From the NCBI GenBank assembly GCA_037157565.1, contig JAZHRO010000063.1, positions 156,042,501 through 156,106,500 on the forward strand: DNA of 64,000 nucleotides. Reading direction: 5' to 3'. Source of the stretch: Thalassia testudinum (lineage: Eukaryota > Streptophyta > Magnoliopsida > Alismatales > Hydrocharitaceae). Below the pieces are notes generated by a model that saw only the letters and a list, made by a program, of their open reading frames with translations, searched no databases and was not told the DNA's origin. The translations under genes were made by a program, and so were the position numbers. Positions 34,857 through 46,882 of this stretch are shown piece after piece; position 1 is the stretch's first letter; each line of letters starts with the position of its first letter.

Positions 34857-37366
34857 TGTAAAGACCCATTTTGTTCTGAGCCCTTTAAGACATCTGGACT
34901 ATCGGTCAGACGTCTGGTCAGATATCTGGAGACATTCCCAGATGTCTGGAAATTGAAAATTGGTACATGACTTCGCGTCTGCGTGCGGGCTGCGCGCAGA
35001 CAGTACCACCCTTCTCTTTCTTCCCTCTTCTCTTTTCCCCCATTCGAACCCTAATGCACCTCTATAAAACCCCTCTCCCCCTCTTCCTTTCTTCCCCACT
35101 TCACCACAGCCACCCTCCTTCCTCCCTCTCCACTGCAGGCGAGGAGGTGAGGCCGCGGCTATGCGCGGTGAGGGAGAGCAGCAGGTCATTCTGATTCTGG
35201 GTTTTTTACAGAATCAGACATTTGGCGTGACGACCAGATGACGGAGCGGATGTTTGGTGATGACATCGAACGTCTGAAAGTAGTATTCCGCGAAGGTACG
35301 TTCCTTTTGCAGATATGGCCATGCAGGCTGCACCGCAGCCTTGATTTGCATGGCTAAAAGTGGTAGATTTTTCTTGTCGCGTGCAGAGATAGCTTCAGGA
35401 AGGCACGAGGCATGCCCTTCCACGCGATTCGGACGTCTAGACAGCTTACCAGACGACCAGAAGCACTCCCAAATGTCCGGAGGAGAGGTCAGACGTTTGG
35501 AGCTTGGTCCAGACGGTCAAGAAGAGGTTTTGGACATTTGAGGTTGATGCAGAACCTGAGATGAGTTTCTGGTTACTTTTAAGACGTCTGGACCTTGTGC
35601 CAGACGTCTGATTTAGGTCTGCAGTCTTGTTTTTGACCCATTTAAGGTCCATTTGAGGTCTGTTTTACGCAAACAAGATATCGGTGTTTTTCTTGTGAGT
35701 TCCTCTACTTTTTAGAAGGCCTTTTATATTGTTCTGAATGTTCCTTTGTGGTGTGTTCCTTGGTATAGGACTTCGATCAGTTGCGGGTTAGATGCTTGTT
35801 GAGTCACGTGAGCCTGCTGTTCGAGCCTTAAGTACTCCTGGGTTGTCTGGTAGAGTGGTCTTCCCCTAATTTAATTATAAAACCTGAATGCATATGCAAA
35901 TTGGATAATTAGAAACCTAGGATGTGGCATGAATCCTAGGACGAGAAGTACTTGCACTGTTTGTTTGCGTGTTTGAAATTGCAGTCTTACATAAATGAAT
36001 AGAAATGTGGACAACTGCCTGTTAATAACCAAGAGCTGCCTGTGAAATATGAAATGCCTGTGCTAGTTAACAGTTACCTGTGACATTACTTGTTGTAAAT
36101 GTTAAATGATGGAAATATGAGTTACATGTGTATAATCTAAGAATGGAAATGTGAATGATGAAACCTGGTATGGAATAGCATGAGAAATACGAGCATGAAC
36201 CCTACGGGGAGTTAGGAGTAGACCTCTTGTAAATAAATGGAATGGATCTGAAAATGTGAGTGGGAAGTGTGCTGGCCCTTGAGTACGTGGTACCAAGGAG
36301 AGTGACTGTCCCCTGTTTAGTGTAGAGTGGAGCTAGCTACCCTTAGGTTGGGACCCAAGGTTAGGATTGACCACTCTACACCGACTTCTTGGCCCTCGTG
36401 TACACGGTATTGGGGAGAGCTATTAGTGTTGGGAGAGCTAGCAACCCCACGGGGCCCGGGATTTTGCTAGCCACCCTACATCGACTTGTTAGGCCCACTA
36501 GGCAAACCAGGGTAGTCAAACGAGGGTGCGTGGACTGTGGAGGGGCGAGATCCTTGTCTGGTTATGAGGGGCTAGACCCCTGTTACTGAGAGGGCTAGGC
36601 CCTATACTGTTCCGTGCTGTACTTTGGGAGTACCTGTTAGCAGAAACGACTGACTGTGTGCCAGTGCGGGTTAGCTACCCGTGCCCTTATCATGTGTGCT
36701 GTAGTCACCTCTACGTCTGTCCATGACAATAGGGTGGTTGACTGGGTTTAGGATCACCACGGGGGACTCTCCCGACTAGGAGAGCACCACATACGCCTTC
36801 TACTCTTCAAAAAAGACTGCAATCAAGATCGTTCCCACGAGAAACATTCGAGATCAAGAAAGAGATCTGAAAAATAAACCAATAGGTGAAGAGGAATAAC
36901 TTGTAAAATAAAGTAATTGGAATAGATAGTTTACCTGTTAGCTTTTACTACTTTAGTTAGTTGGTTGCCACTCTACTGAGCATTTGCTAACTTTGTTACT
37001 CATAACCCTTTTTTAGGTCCAGGTATTGAGCAACCTGAGTCACCGGCTGCAGAAGGTGCTGGGCTCAGTCGAGCCCATCAGTAGCCTTCCTGTTGTAGTA
37101 CTTTCTGTTGTTAGTGAGTTTAGACTCTTGTTACCCTTTATGTTTCTGTACTTTATTTTCTCTTTACTGTTGTGGTGGTGAAATATACTGTTAGTAGCTT
37201 TTACTTCCTTTACTGCTTGTACTCTTTTTACTATTAATTACTTAGCATAGTGAATGTGGTTTACTTTCCTATTTTTGGTTATTTCTTGTTGTACGACTGG
37301 GTCTTGAGATTAGTCGAGTCGAGCCGATCTTGTGTCCTGTAGGGATTCAGGAACCAGGTGGTAACA
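34857..37366 (+). repeat. Element G 5' LTR
   Basis: 2510 bp. GACGTCTG-type motifs lie near 34890-34945 and 35215-35620, many decayed to GACATC or GATGTC. TATAAAA is at 35063-35069. The conserved block with GAACCCTACGGGG, an AGGAG hairpin near 36206 and paired GGCCCT..GTAC units fills 36190-36850. Confidence 0.92.
35063..35069 (+). promoter_or_regulatory. TATA box, element G 5' LTR
   Basis: TATAAAA followed by a C- and T-rich leader; the same site is at 42568-42574 in the 3' LTR. Confidence 0.65.
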
Positions 37367-37369
37367 AAT

Positions 37370-37381
37370 TGGTATCAAAGC
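37370..37381 (+). other. Primer binding site of element G (Met-tRNA)
   Basis: TGGTATCAAAGC, one G-to-A change from the TGGTATCAGAGC consensus, 3 bp after the LTR end. Confidence 0.88.
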
Positions 37382-37548
37382 AAGGTCATTCAGAGAAATG
37401 AACCAACTAGCTTGAGAATAACCAATTCACGTGCATGTAACTAGAGTAACAACCACAACGTACCGCTTGACATCTATTCTCAGTTTCCTTCATTGAAGTC
37501 CATTAGAGTTGACTTCTTTTGTTCTGTTTCTGCGTTTTCTTGTAGGAG

Positions 37549-40500
37549 ATGCCTCGACGTGGAGTCCTTGAGGCAGGCTGTGGACGTGGCTGTGGACGAG
37601 GTCGGAGGGGTGGGCGTGTCGGGCCCGAGGTGTCAGTGGACTAGCCACTTCTCCCAGGTGTTCAGGCTTAGGACCTCACCCAATTGATACGAAACATAGT
37701 ACGAGAGGAGCTACACCTACCTCCACGAGCGCCTCTTCCTGGGGACGTGGAGGGGGAGTCCTTGTGGGGCTGAGAGACCGACGTAGCTCTGGACGAGGAG
37801 GAGGGGGTTGTCCTCCACCACCCCCACCACACTCTGACACTTTTGAGCACAAGCCCTCCCTGTCTGGAGGCGTGCCCGTTCCCCCACTACAATTGCACTA
37901 CGAGCTTTTCGAATAGTTCTAGAAGTTGAAGCCCCCCTCCTTCAAGGGGGATGAGGACCCATCTAAGGCAGAGGACTGGCTGGAGCAGATCGAGAAGGTG
38001 TTTGACACCCTTCGCCCCCCTATAGAGTGCCACGTGGCCTTTGCCACGTATCAGCTGGAGAGTGCGGCACACAAGTGGTGGAGGGCAATCAGAGGCCAGG
38101 AGAGGGCAGAGTCGATGTGGGACCAGTTTGTGACCCTCTTCTGCAAGCAGTACTTCCCGTAGACGTGGCAGGACCAGAGGAGGCGGGAGTTCCACAGTCT
38201 CCACCAGGGGGCGATAACTGTTAGCACGTACCGCATGCGCTTTTTTGAGCTGTCCAGTTTTACTGCGACAGCTGTGGATACTGAGGAGGAGCGCCTGTGG
38301 AGGTTCACTGAGGGGTTCCGACCTGCCATTCGGGGGTATGTCAAGCTCCTGAAGCTGCCCACCTTCTCGAGAGTGGTGGAGGCAACTATGACGTGCGAGG
38401 AGCCAACCCGGCCGCACGAGACACCGATAGCGGATAGAAGAGGCCCTACCAGCCAGAGTACTCATAGGGCCGATGAGAGAGGAGGCACGTGGCACTCGCA
38501 GGAGAGCCATCTCATTTTGCGGGGCCGTCGGTGGCCTTTGGGGGCCCCTGACAGGGGCCAGTTGTCAGCATTAGACCCCCGCCCAACCGTCAGCAGGGAC
38601 CTACCGAGGGAGGGAGTCGAGTCCCCCTCTGCTACCAGTGTGGCCAGCCGGGCCACATTAGGAGAGACTGCCCATCTAGGGCTAGAGCGCAGCAGATGCT
38701 CCCCGCACCGAGCGTTGGAGGTTGAGCAGGTGGTTGTGGTTCCCAGGCGCGTGGGGGAGGACAACAGGTGGTCCGACGCAGAGTGTGGCTGCTTCTTTTA
38801 CACCGAGAGTTGAGGGGTGTATCAACGCCCTGACACACAGAGACGTTAGGGCATCAGGTTCACTGGTGGTAGGTATGGTTAGAGTTTTTGGCAGATTAGT
38901 TTACGTACTTTTTGATTTCGGCGCTACACATTCGTTTGTTGCTGCGAGTTTTGTTGTCAATTTGGGACAGGACTGCATGTTGTTAGAGGATCCGTTTGTG
39001 ATCAGAGGTCTGGGTGGTCAGTTGTTTGTAGCCGAGGAGGTCTACACAGACTGTGAGGTTAGTGTTGGGGGACACAGCCTCCCCGTTGACCTGATCGTGA
39101 TACCGATGGAGGATTTTGACGTGATTCTGGGGATGGATTGACTGTTTGCTTACCACGCTTTGGTGGACTGTTTTGAGAGGAAGATCATCTTCTCCATACC
39201 GGAGTTGCCTTCTTTTGAGTTTCACGGATAGCTAGTGGATGGAGGTTTCAGGTGCATTTCTGCACTTCAGGCGGTGAGACTTTTGGGCCAGGGGTGTGAG
39301 GGCTTTCTGGCTTGTGTAGTGGCAGAGCCCAGCCCCGTGGCAGATTGTCAGAGCATTTCGATGGTCAGAGAGTACCCCAACGTGTTTCCAGAGGAGCTGC
39401 CAGGACTACCACTTGAGCGTGAGATTGAGTTTAAGATCTCACTAGTACCAGGGATCAGCCCCATTTCTACGACATTGTACAGGATGGCACCACTTGAGCT
39501 GCAAGAGCTCAAGTCACAGTTGCAGGACCTGTTGGAGAAGGGCTTTGTGAGGCCCAGTGCGTCCCCATGGGGAGCCTCGGTGTTATTTGTGAAGAAGAAG
39601 GATGGTACCCTACGTCTTTGTGTTGACTACAGGCAGCTGAATAGGGTCACCATCAAGAACAGGTATTTGCTGCCGAGGATTGATGATTTGTTTGACTAGT
39701 TACGAGGTGCCACGGTATTCTTCAAGATAGATTTGAGATCAGGCTACTACCAGCTGAGGATCAGGGAGACCGACGTCTCCAAGACAGCTTTCCGCACCTG
39801 GTATGGACACTACGAGTTTTTGGTCATGCCGTTTGGGCTGACCAACGCCCCGCTGCCTTCATGGATTTGATGAACCGGGTGTTCAGACCATATATTGATC
39901 AGTTTGTGGTGGTATTTATCGATGATGTGCTCATTTACTCGCAGGATCAGGCACAGCACGGATAGCACTTGTGGATGGTTCTAGACACGTTGAGACGATG
40001 CAGGCTGTATACCAAATACAAGTGTGAGTTTTGGTTGAGGCAGGTGACCTTCTTGGGTCATGTGATTTTAGGGGATGGCTTGGCTATGGATCCAGCCAAG
40101 GTAGAGGTAGTACTCAGGTGGGAGAGGCCACGTATAATGACAGAGATTCGTAGTTTCTTGGGACTGGCAGGTTACTACCGATGGTTTATCAGAGGTTTCT
40201 CGTAGATTACGCATCCTGTGACTCAGTTGACTCGGAAGGACGTGCTCTTTGCTTGGACAGATGCTTGTGAGGCATGTTTTCAGGAGTTGAAGGAGAGGCT
40301 GACTTCGGCTCCTGTGCTTACCATTTTAGATAGCAGCGGCGGTTTCGTTGTCTACACGGACACTTCGTTGCAGGGGTTAGGGGGTGTGCTCATGTAGCGG
40401 GGTCACGTTGTCGCTTACTCTTCGCAGCAACTGGAGCCCCATGAGCATAGCTACCCTACCTATGACTTAGAGCTGGCAGCTGTTGTCTTCGCACTGAAGA

Positions 40501-42277
40501 CATGGAGGCACTACCTTTACGGTGAGACTTTTGAGATATTCACGGATCATAAGAGCCTTAGGTATTTGTTTGATTAGAAGGAGCTTAACATGCGACAATG
40601 ACATTGGTTAGAGCTCCTGAAGGACTATAACTACAACATCTCCTACCATCCGGGGAAGGCCAACATGGTGGTTGACTCCTTGAGCTGGAAGGCACCCGCC
40701 CACTTGGCCAGCTTACAGGCATAGAGTTGGAGACTTATGGAGGTGTTGGGCAGTTGGCGACCCCTAGAGTCACAGGGGCATTGTGGGGCAGTGACAGTGA
40801 CACGACAGACGAGACCAGAGCTGATAGGCTGCATCATCATAGGACAGATGACAGATCCATATTTACAGTCGTTGCGAGACAGAGTACTACCAAGGGACCT
40901 AGGAGACTTCTCTTTTACAGACGAGGTGCTGCGTATGAGGGGACGTTTGTGCGTTTCCAGGGACGAGGAGTTGTTGAGAGAGCTCTTGACTGAGGCACAC
41001 GGGTCCAGGTTCACCACACATCCTGGGAACATGAAGATGTATCATGATCTGAGAAGTGACTTTTGGTGGAGAGGGATGAAGCAGGATGTAGGTGAGTTCG
41101 TGCATCAGTGTTTGGTGTGCCAGCAGGTGAAGGCCGAGAACCAGAGGCCTACAGGACCGTTGTAGCCACTTCCTGTGCCAGAGTGGAAGTGGGAGAGCAT
41201 CACCATGGACTTGGTGGTGGGCTTGCCTATTACCCACCGAGGACACGATGCAGTCAGGGTGATTGTAGATAGATTGAAGAAGACGGCACGTTTCTTGCTG
41301 ATCCGAGTCACCTTGGGACCAGCGCAGTTGGCAGAGAGGTATATTCGTGATGTGGTACGTCTACACGGAGTTTCGCATGAGATTGTATCCGACCGGGATA
41401 CCCATTTTACTTCCCAATTTTGGGCTGAGTTTTAGCAGGCCTTGGGGACACGGTTGAGGTTCAGTACGGCATACCACCCCAGACGAACAGATAGTCAGAG
41501 CGCATGATACAGACACTTGAGGACCTTTTACGTGCCTATGTACTAGACTGGAGGGGCTCTTGGGAAGAGCACTTACCCCTGGTAGAGTTTGCATATAATA
41601 ACAATTATCACTCGAGTATCGGCATGGCACCCTACGAGGCTCTGTACGGATGGAGGTATACTGCGCCCTTGAGTTGGGTTGAGGTGGGGACCAAGTGGGA
41701 GGTTGGCCCCAGGCTGATCCGGCAGAGTCAGGAGGTGATAGAGTAGATTCACTGACGACTTCACACCGTCAGGAGTAGACAAAAGTGTTATGCCGATCAG
41801 AAGTACAGAGAGGTGCAGTTCGAGGTTGGGGATCACGGCTTTCTTCGTGTTTCGCCCATGAAGGGCCTGCAGCATTTTAGGGTGAAAGGGAAGCTTGCGC
41901 GGAGGTTTGTGGGGCCCTTTGAGGTCTTGGAGTGGGTGGGACCCATTGCTTACAAGCTTGCCCTTCCTCCCCAGCTTTCTGGTGTGCACGACGTCTTCCA
42001 CGTGTCCAACCTTAGGAAGTATGTCACCGATCCCAGTCATGTTCTGAGCCATGAGAGTGTTGAGGTGGGTGACGACCTGACCTACCCCGAGAGACCAGTA
42101 TAGATACTAGACAGAGCCGTCTGGAGTTTGAGACGAAAGCCGGTACCCTTGGTGAAGGTCTTGTGGAGGAGCTAGAGGTACGAGGAGGCTACCTGGGAGC
42201 CTGGGGTGGTGATGCGAGAGCGGTACTCGGAGCTTTTTGAGGGTATGTCTTTTCAGACTGGCTTCGGTCCTCTTTAA
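37549..42277 (+). pseudogene. Element G gag-pol polyprotein, broken
   Basis: It starts MPRRG with a Gly/Arg-rich head. Gag core: SFKGDEDPSKAEDWLEQIEK (from about 37941). Zinc knuckle CYQCGQPGHIRRDC at 38630-38671, in another frame. Protease LFDFGATHSF at 38908, with Phe in place of the usual Ser of DSG. RT from about 39420, with FIDD at 39915-39926. RNase H with VVYTDTS near 40345. Integrase zinc domain 40998-41125, core Asp residues near 41204 and 41388, and a frameshift before the Glu. Chromodomain at about 42070-42250. I count at least a dozen in-frame stops, many of them TAG where the family has CAG (for example 40396, 40575, 41164, 41434, 42101), and 1-base deletions near 39850 and 41480. 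Its role was self-replication and integration; none can work now. Confidence 0.93.
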
Positions 42278-42360
42278 GTTTGTTATGCGTATATAGTTCT
42301 TTTTCTACACCCTAGCTAGCTCAAGTTTCGGGGACGAAACTTCCTTTAAGTTTGTTATGA

Positions 42361-44869
42361 TGTAAAGACCCATTCTGTTCTAAGCCTTTTAAGATGTCTG
42401 GGCTGTCGGTCATACGTCTGGTCAGATGTCTGGACACATTCTCAGATGTCTAGAAATTGAAAATTTGGTACATGACTTCACGTCTGCGCGCGGGCTGCGC
42501 GTAGACAATACCACCCTTCTCTTTCTTCCCTCTTCTCTTTTCCCCCATCCGAACCCTAATGCACATCTATAAAACCCCTCTCCCCCTCTTCCTTTCTTCC
42601 CCACTTCACCACAGCCACCCTCCTTCCTCCCTCTCCATTGTAGGTGAGGAGGCGAGGCCGCAGCTGCACGCAGCGAGGGAGAGCATCAAGTCGTTTTGAT
42701 TTTGGGTTTTTCCTAGAATCAGGCATCTAGCGTGATGACCAGACGATGGAGCGGATGTCTGGTGACGACACCGGATGTCTGAAAGTAGTATTTCGTGAAG
42801 GTACGTTCCTTTTGCGGATACGGCCATGCAGGTCGCATCGCAACCTCGATTTGCATGGCTAAAAGTGGTAGATTTTGCCTGTTGTGTGCAGAGACAGCTT
42901 CGGGAAGGTGCAGGGCATGCCCTCCCACGCGATTCGGACATCTGAATAGCTTACCAGATGACCGGAAGCACTCTCAGACGTCCGGAGGAGAGGTCAGACG
43001 TCTAGAGCTGGGTCCAGATGGTCAAGAAGAGGTTCTGGACATCTGAGGTCGACGTAAAACCTGGGGTGAGTTTCTGGTTACTTTTAAGACATTTGGACCT
43101 TGTGCCAGACGTCTGATTTAGGTCTGCAGTCTTGTTTTTGACCCATTTAGGGTTCATTTGAGGTCTGTTTTACATAAACAAGATATCAGTGTTTTCCTTG
43201 TGAGTTCCTCTACTTGTTAGAAGGCCTTTTATACTGTTCTGAATGTTCCTTTGTGGTATGTTCCTTGGTATAGGACTTCGATCAGTTGCAGGTTCGAGGC
43301 TTGTTGAGGCACGTTTGCTTGCCGTTCGAGCCCCTAGTACTTCCGGGTTGTCTGGTAGAGTGGTCTTCCAATAATTTAATTATAAAACCTGAATACATAT
43401 GCGAATTGGATAATTAGAAACCTAGGATGTGGCATGAATCCTAGGACGAGAAGTACTTGCACTGTTTGTATGCATGTTTGAAATTGCAGTCTTACATGAA
43501 TGCATAAAAATGTGGACAACTGCCTGTTAATAATCAAGAGCTGCCTATGAAATATGAAATGCCTGTGCTAGTTAACAGTTACCTGTGACATTACTTGTTG
43601 TATATGTTAAATGATGGAAATATGAGCTGCATGTGTATAATCTGAGAATGAAAATGTGAATGATGACACCTGCTTTGGAATAGCATGAGAAATACGAGCA
43701 TGAACCCTACGGGGAGTTAGGAGTAGACCTCCTGTGAATAAATGGAATGGATCTGGAAATGTGAGTGGAAAGTGTGTTGGCCCTTGAGTACGTGGTACCA
43801 AGGAGAGAGACTGTCCCCTGTTTAGTGTAGAGTGGAGCTAGCCACCCTTGGGTTGGGACCCGAGGTTAGGATTGGCCAATCTACACCGACTTCTTGGCCC
43901 TCGCGTACACGGTACTGGGGAGAGCTACTAGTGTAGGGAGAGCTAGCAACCCCACGGGGCCTGGGGTTCCGCTAGCCACCCTACACCGACTTGTTAGGCT
44001 CACTGGACAAACCAGGGTAGTCAGACAAGGGTGCGATGATTGTGGAGGGGCGAGATCCCTGTTTGGTTCTAAGGGGCTAGACCCCGGTTATTGAGAGGGC
44101 TAGGCCCTATACTATTCCATGCTGTACTTTGGGAGTACCCGTTAGCGGAAACGACTAACCACGTGCCAGTGCAGGTTAGCTACCCGTGCTATTATTGCAT
44201 GTGCCGTAGTCACCGCTACGTCTATCCGTGACCTTGGGGTGGTTGACTGGGTGTAGGATCACCACGGGGCTCTCCCGGCCAGGAGAGCACCACGTGCACC
44301 TTCTACTCTTCAGAAAAGACTACAATCAAGATCGTTCCCACGAGGAACATTCAAGATCAAGAAAGAGATCTGAAAAATAAACCAATGGGTGAAGAGGAAT
44401 AACTTGTAAAATAAAGTAGTTGGAATAGATAGTATACCTGTTAGCTTTTACTGCTTTAGTTAGTTGGTTACCACTCTACTCAGCATTCGTTGACTTTGTT
44501 ACTCATAACCCTTTTTCAGGTCCAGGTGTTGAGTAGCCCAAGTCACCGGCTGCAGAGGGTGCTAGGCCCAGTCGAGCCCAGCAATATCTTCCTGTTGTAG
44601 TACTTTCTGTTGCTAGTGAGTTCAGACTCTTGTTACCTTTTACGTTTCTGTACTTTGTTTCTGCTTTACTATTGTGGTGGTGAAATGTACTATTAGCAGC
44701 TTTTACTTCCTTTACTGCTTGTACTCTTTTTACTATTAGTTACTTAGCATAGTGAATGTTGTTTACTTTCCTACTTTTTGGTTATTTCTTGTAGGACGAC
44801 TGAGTCTTGGGATTAGTCGAGTCGAGCCGGTCTCATGTCCTGTAGGGATTTAGGAACCGAGTCGTAACA
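42361..44869 (+). repeat. Element G 3' LTR
   Basis: 2509 bp, parallel to the 5' LTR throughout, with many point differences that show age. No clear polypurine tract precedes it; the bases before it are CTTTAAGTTTGTTATGA, and element K has the same arrangement before 10678. Confidence 0.92.
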
Positions 44870-45322
44870 CTTTTCTTTGCTTTAGTTATTTCAAGTTTTA
44901 GTTATTTTCTTTCTAGTTGTAATAAATATTTTCTTTCACATTAGTTGTGCTCAAAACTTCTTAGATCAATAGAAGTCTTTTTTATCATTCATGTTGTTTC
45001 TATGTCTTTACATGCTTTCAATTTCTTGCCTTAGTTTTATTCGCATTTGTAATTAGAGTTAGGGATTAGTGGTCTTATATTTTGCATTTTGTGTTCTAGT
45101 AAAAAATCCAAAAAAAATCGCAAAACATAAAAATATTGAAAAAAATAGAATAATTGAGCATTTTGAAAGCAAGAAAACATAGATGGCCTTCCTGAGAAGA
45201 CCTGGACTCACTGTTTTACTCACAAACATCTTTCAAGTTTGATTTAATAAATATTAAAATGGTCTTGAATTTTATGCTACGACGATAATGTTTTACTATT
45301 GTGATTTTTAATTATCAATTTT

Positions 45323-45340
45323 TGGCATTGTTGTTGGGGA
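45323..45340 (+). other. Decayed tRNA-Asp primer site of element D
   Basis: TGGCATTGTTGTTGGGGA differs from the Athila/Tat primer TGGCGCCGTTGCCGGGGA at five positions, all C-to-T or G-to-A. It lies 5 bp after the LTR end, as in element A. Confidence 0.75.
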
Positions 45341-46882
45341 GGCATGAGTCAATTTTATTGCTTTCTTAGAATTCACTTGATCTGGCACTAACTTGCTCTT
45401 TTTGGTTGGTCTTTGGTGTGTAGGAACCAGAAGAAGAAGACATGCGAAGAAATCGCATCAAGATTAAGTGCAGGTGAAGAATAAAGTTAGTACCTAGTAC
45501 CCAGATCTCTCTCCTTTCTTTAAAAAAAAATCATAAAAACTATATAAAATCTTCTATAGAAAAGGTGTGGTTTGCTTTGCACGGAATCAAAAACTTGAAT
45601 ACCTCACATTCTCAGAGTCTACCCTAACTTTTGGATGCATTTTTAAATTATGTTCGTAATATTCTGAACAACAAAAAATTGCAAAATGTTATCTGGTGAT
45701 ATATATTTGAATTAGTAACATGCCCACAAAATTTCAAGCTAATATTTCATGTATAAAAAATTTTAAAATTCACAGACTACACGAGGGTCAGGATTAAAAT
45801 AGAATCCTAAAATTTCAGGCTTCCCAGAATTTTTGTGAATTGCTCACTTATCCAATTTGAGAAAAATTAGTGGGGTTATTTTCTTTGACTAATCAGGATT
45901 ATTAGATAAATGTTTAAAAAATTTTTGACATTTGAAAGTTCTATTTTTGTGTTTCAAACGGATAGTATCTTGAAATTAAATCTCTAAAAAATATTGAAAC
46001 ACCATTAAAAATTTTGAAAAAAAAATTCTGATTTTGCAATTATGTAATATGACAACCCACCCTTTTCTTGATTTGTTTACTTATTGACACACCACATCTA
46101 AGTAAAAATAATATTCATTACCCTAAAATCAGCATTCAACTAGAAGAAGCATACCTTAGGGCCATCATTTTAGGAGTGCATTAATTGCCATTAGTGGGTT
46201 TGATTTTTATTGAAAAAGTTCTTCCTAAAATCAAGTGCATCCATTGCATATTTTCTTTGGACCTTAAAGTTTAAAGGAAGAGAAACTCACCCACTCAAAA
46301 TTATTTAAAAATGTTGGTTGCTTCGATATAAACTTATTTGAAATTAAAAGACTCAAAAGCACCCCTAAAATCCCTTAAAGAAGGTCAAACCCTAAAAAAC
46401 ATTCACCTCTAAAAATCAAGGCCTTGTTTGAATTGTTTGCCACTACACTTCACTATTTAAATTGATCTTAAGGGCAAATTCCCCCTAAATGCCTATCACA
46501 TTCCATAACCACAATTTCCCAAGCCTTTAAAATTGAGTGGACATGCCTTAAGTAGGATTAATTTCTTACCACATTAGGGTTTGGGCCAAGTCAAATTAAG
46601 ACATTGTCTACTTGGAACTACCGATGATGAGACGGATCGGTGCAATAACTACATTAACCTCTAGGGTGAACTGCCATGCAGATTGTCCTAGGAGGTCCCA
46701 CCCATCTAGCTAGCTAGGTAATTCAAAGTTCGAGGAGACTTGACTTAAATTTTATTCGTGCTAGAATTAGGCCCTCTTAGGTGTACCAATTAGGCTAGAT
46801 TTTATGTGCTTGTTTGCTAGTTAGGGGCACCTTTTCTCTCTCCTATTCCTTTGTAATCCCCTTATTACTCCATCACACACAA
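45341..46882 (+). other. Element D leader, noncoding
   Basis: About 1.5 kb of AT-rich DNA between primer site and ORF with no recognisable gene, equivalent to the 1.2-kb leader of element A. Confidence 0.6.

Larger units (their letters stand above)
34857..44869 (+). mobile_element. Element G, full-length dead Tekay-like Ty3 chromovirus
   Basis: 10013 bp flanked by the perfect duplication CTTTT (34852-34856 and 44870-44874). LTRs are 34857-37366 and 42361-44869, both near 2510 bp, TGTAAAGACCC to GTAACA. A Met-tRNA primer site is at 37370. The polyprotein order is gag, zinc knuckle, protease, RT, RNase H, integrase, chromodomain, as in the Tekay/Del clade. Stops and frameshifts throughout make it inactive. 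It sits inside the LTR of element D. Confidence 0.95.
31841..45317 (+). mobile_element. Element D, 5' LTR, split by LTR H and element G
   Basis: The LTR starts at 31841 with the hairpin TGATAAT-CGA-CTTATCA and ends ...TTATCA at 45317, just before a decayed tRNA-Asp primer site. Own sequence is 31841 to about 32770, 34639-34856 and 44870-45317, about 1.5 kb. The body has runs such as CAATTGGACTCACCC, like solo LTR C. The left end and the right boundary of H are read from the hairpin signature; the H/D border near 32770 is a guess. Confidence 0.62.

Noticed and set aside
37887..38510. 207-codon frame on the minus strand
   Set aside because: Antisense to the gag of element G; no recognisable motif.
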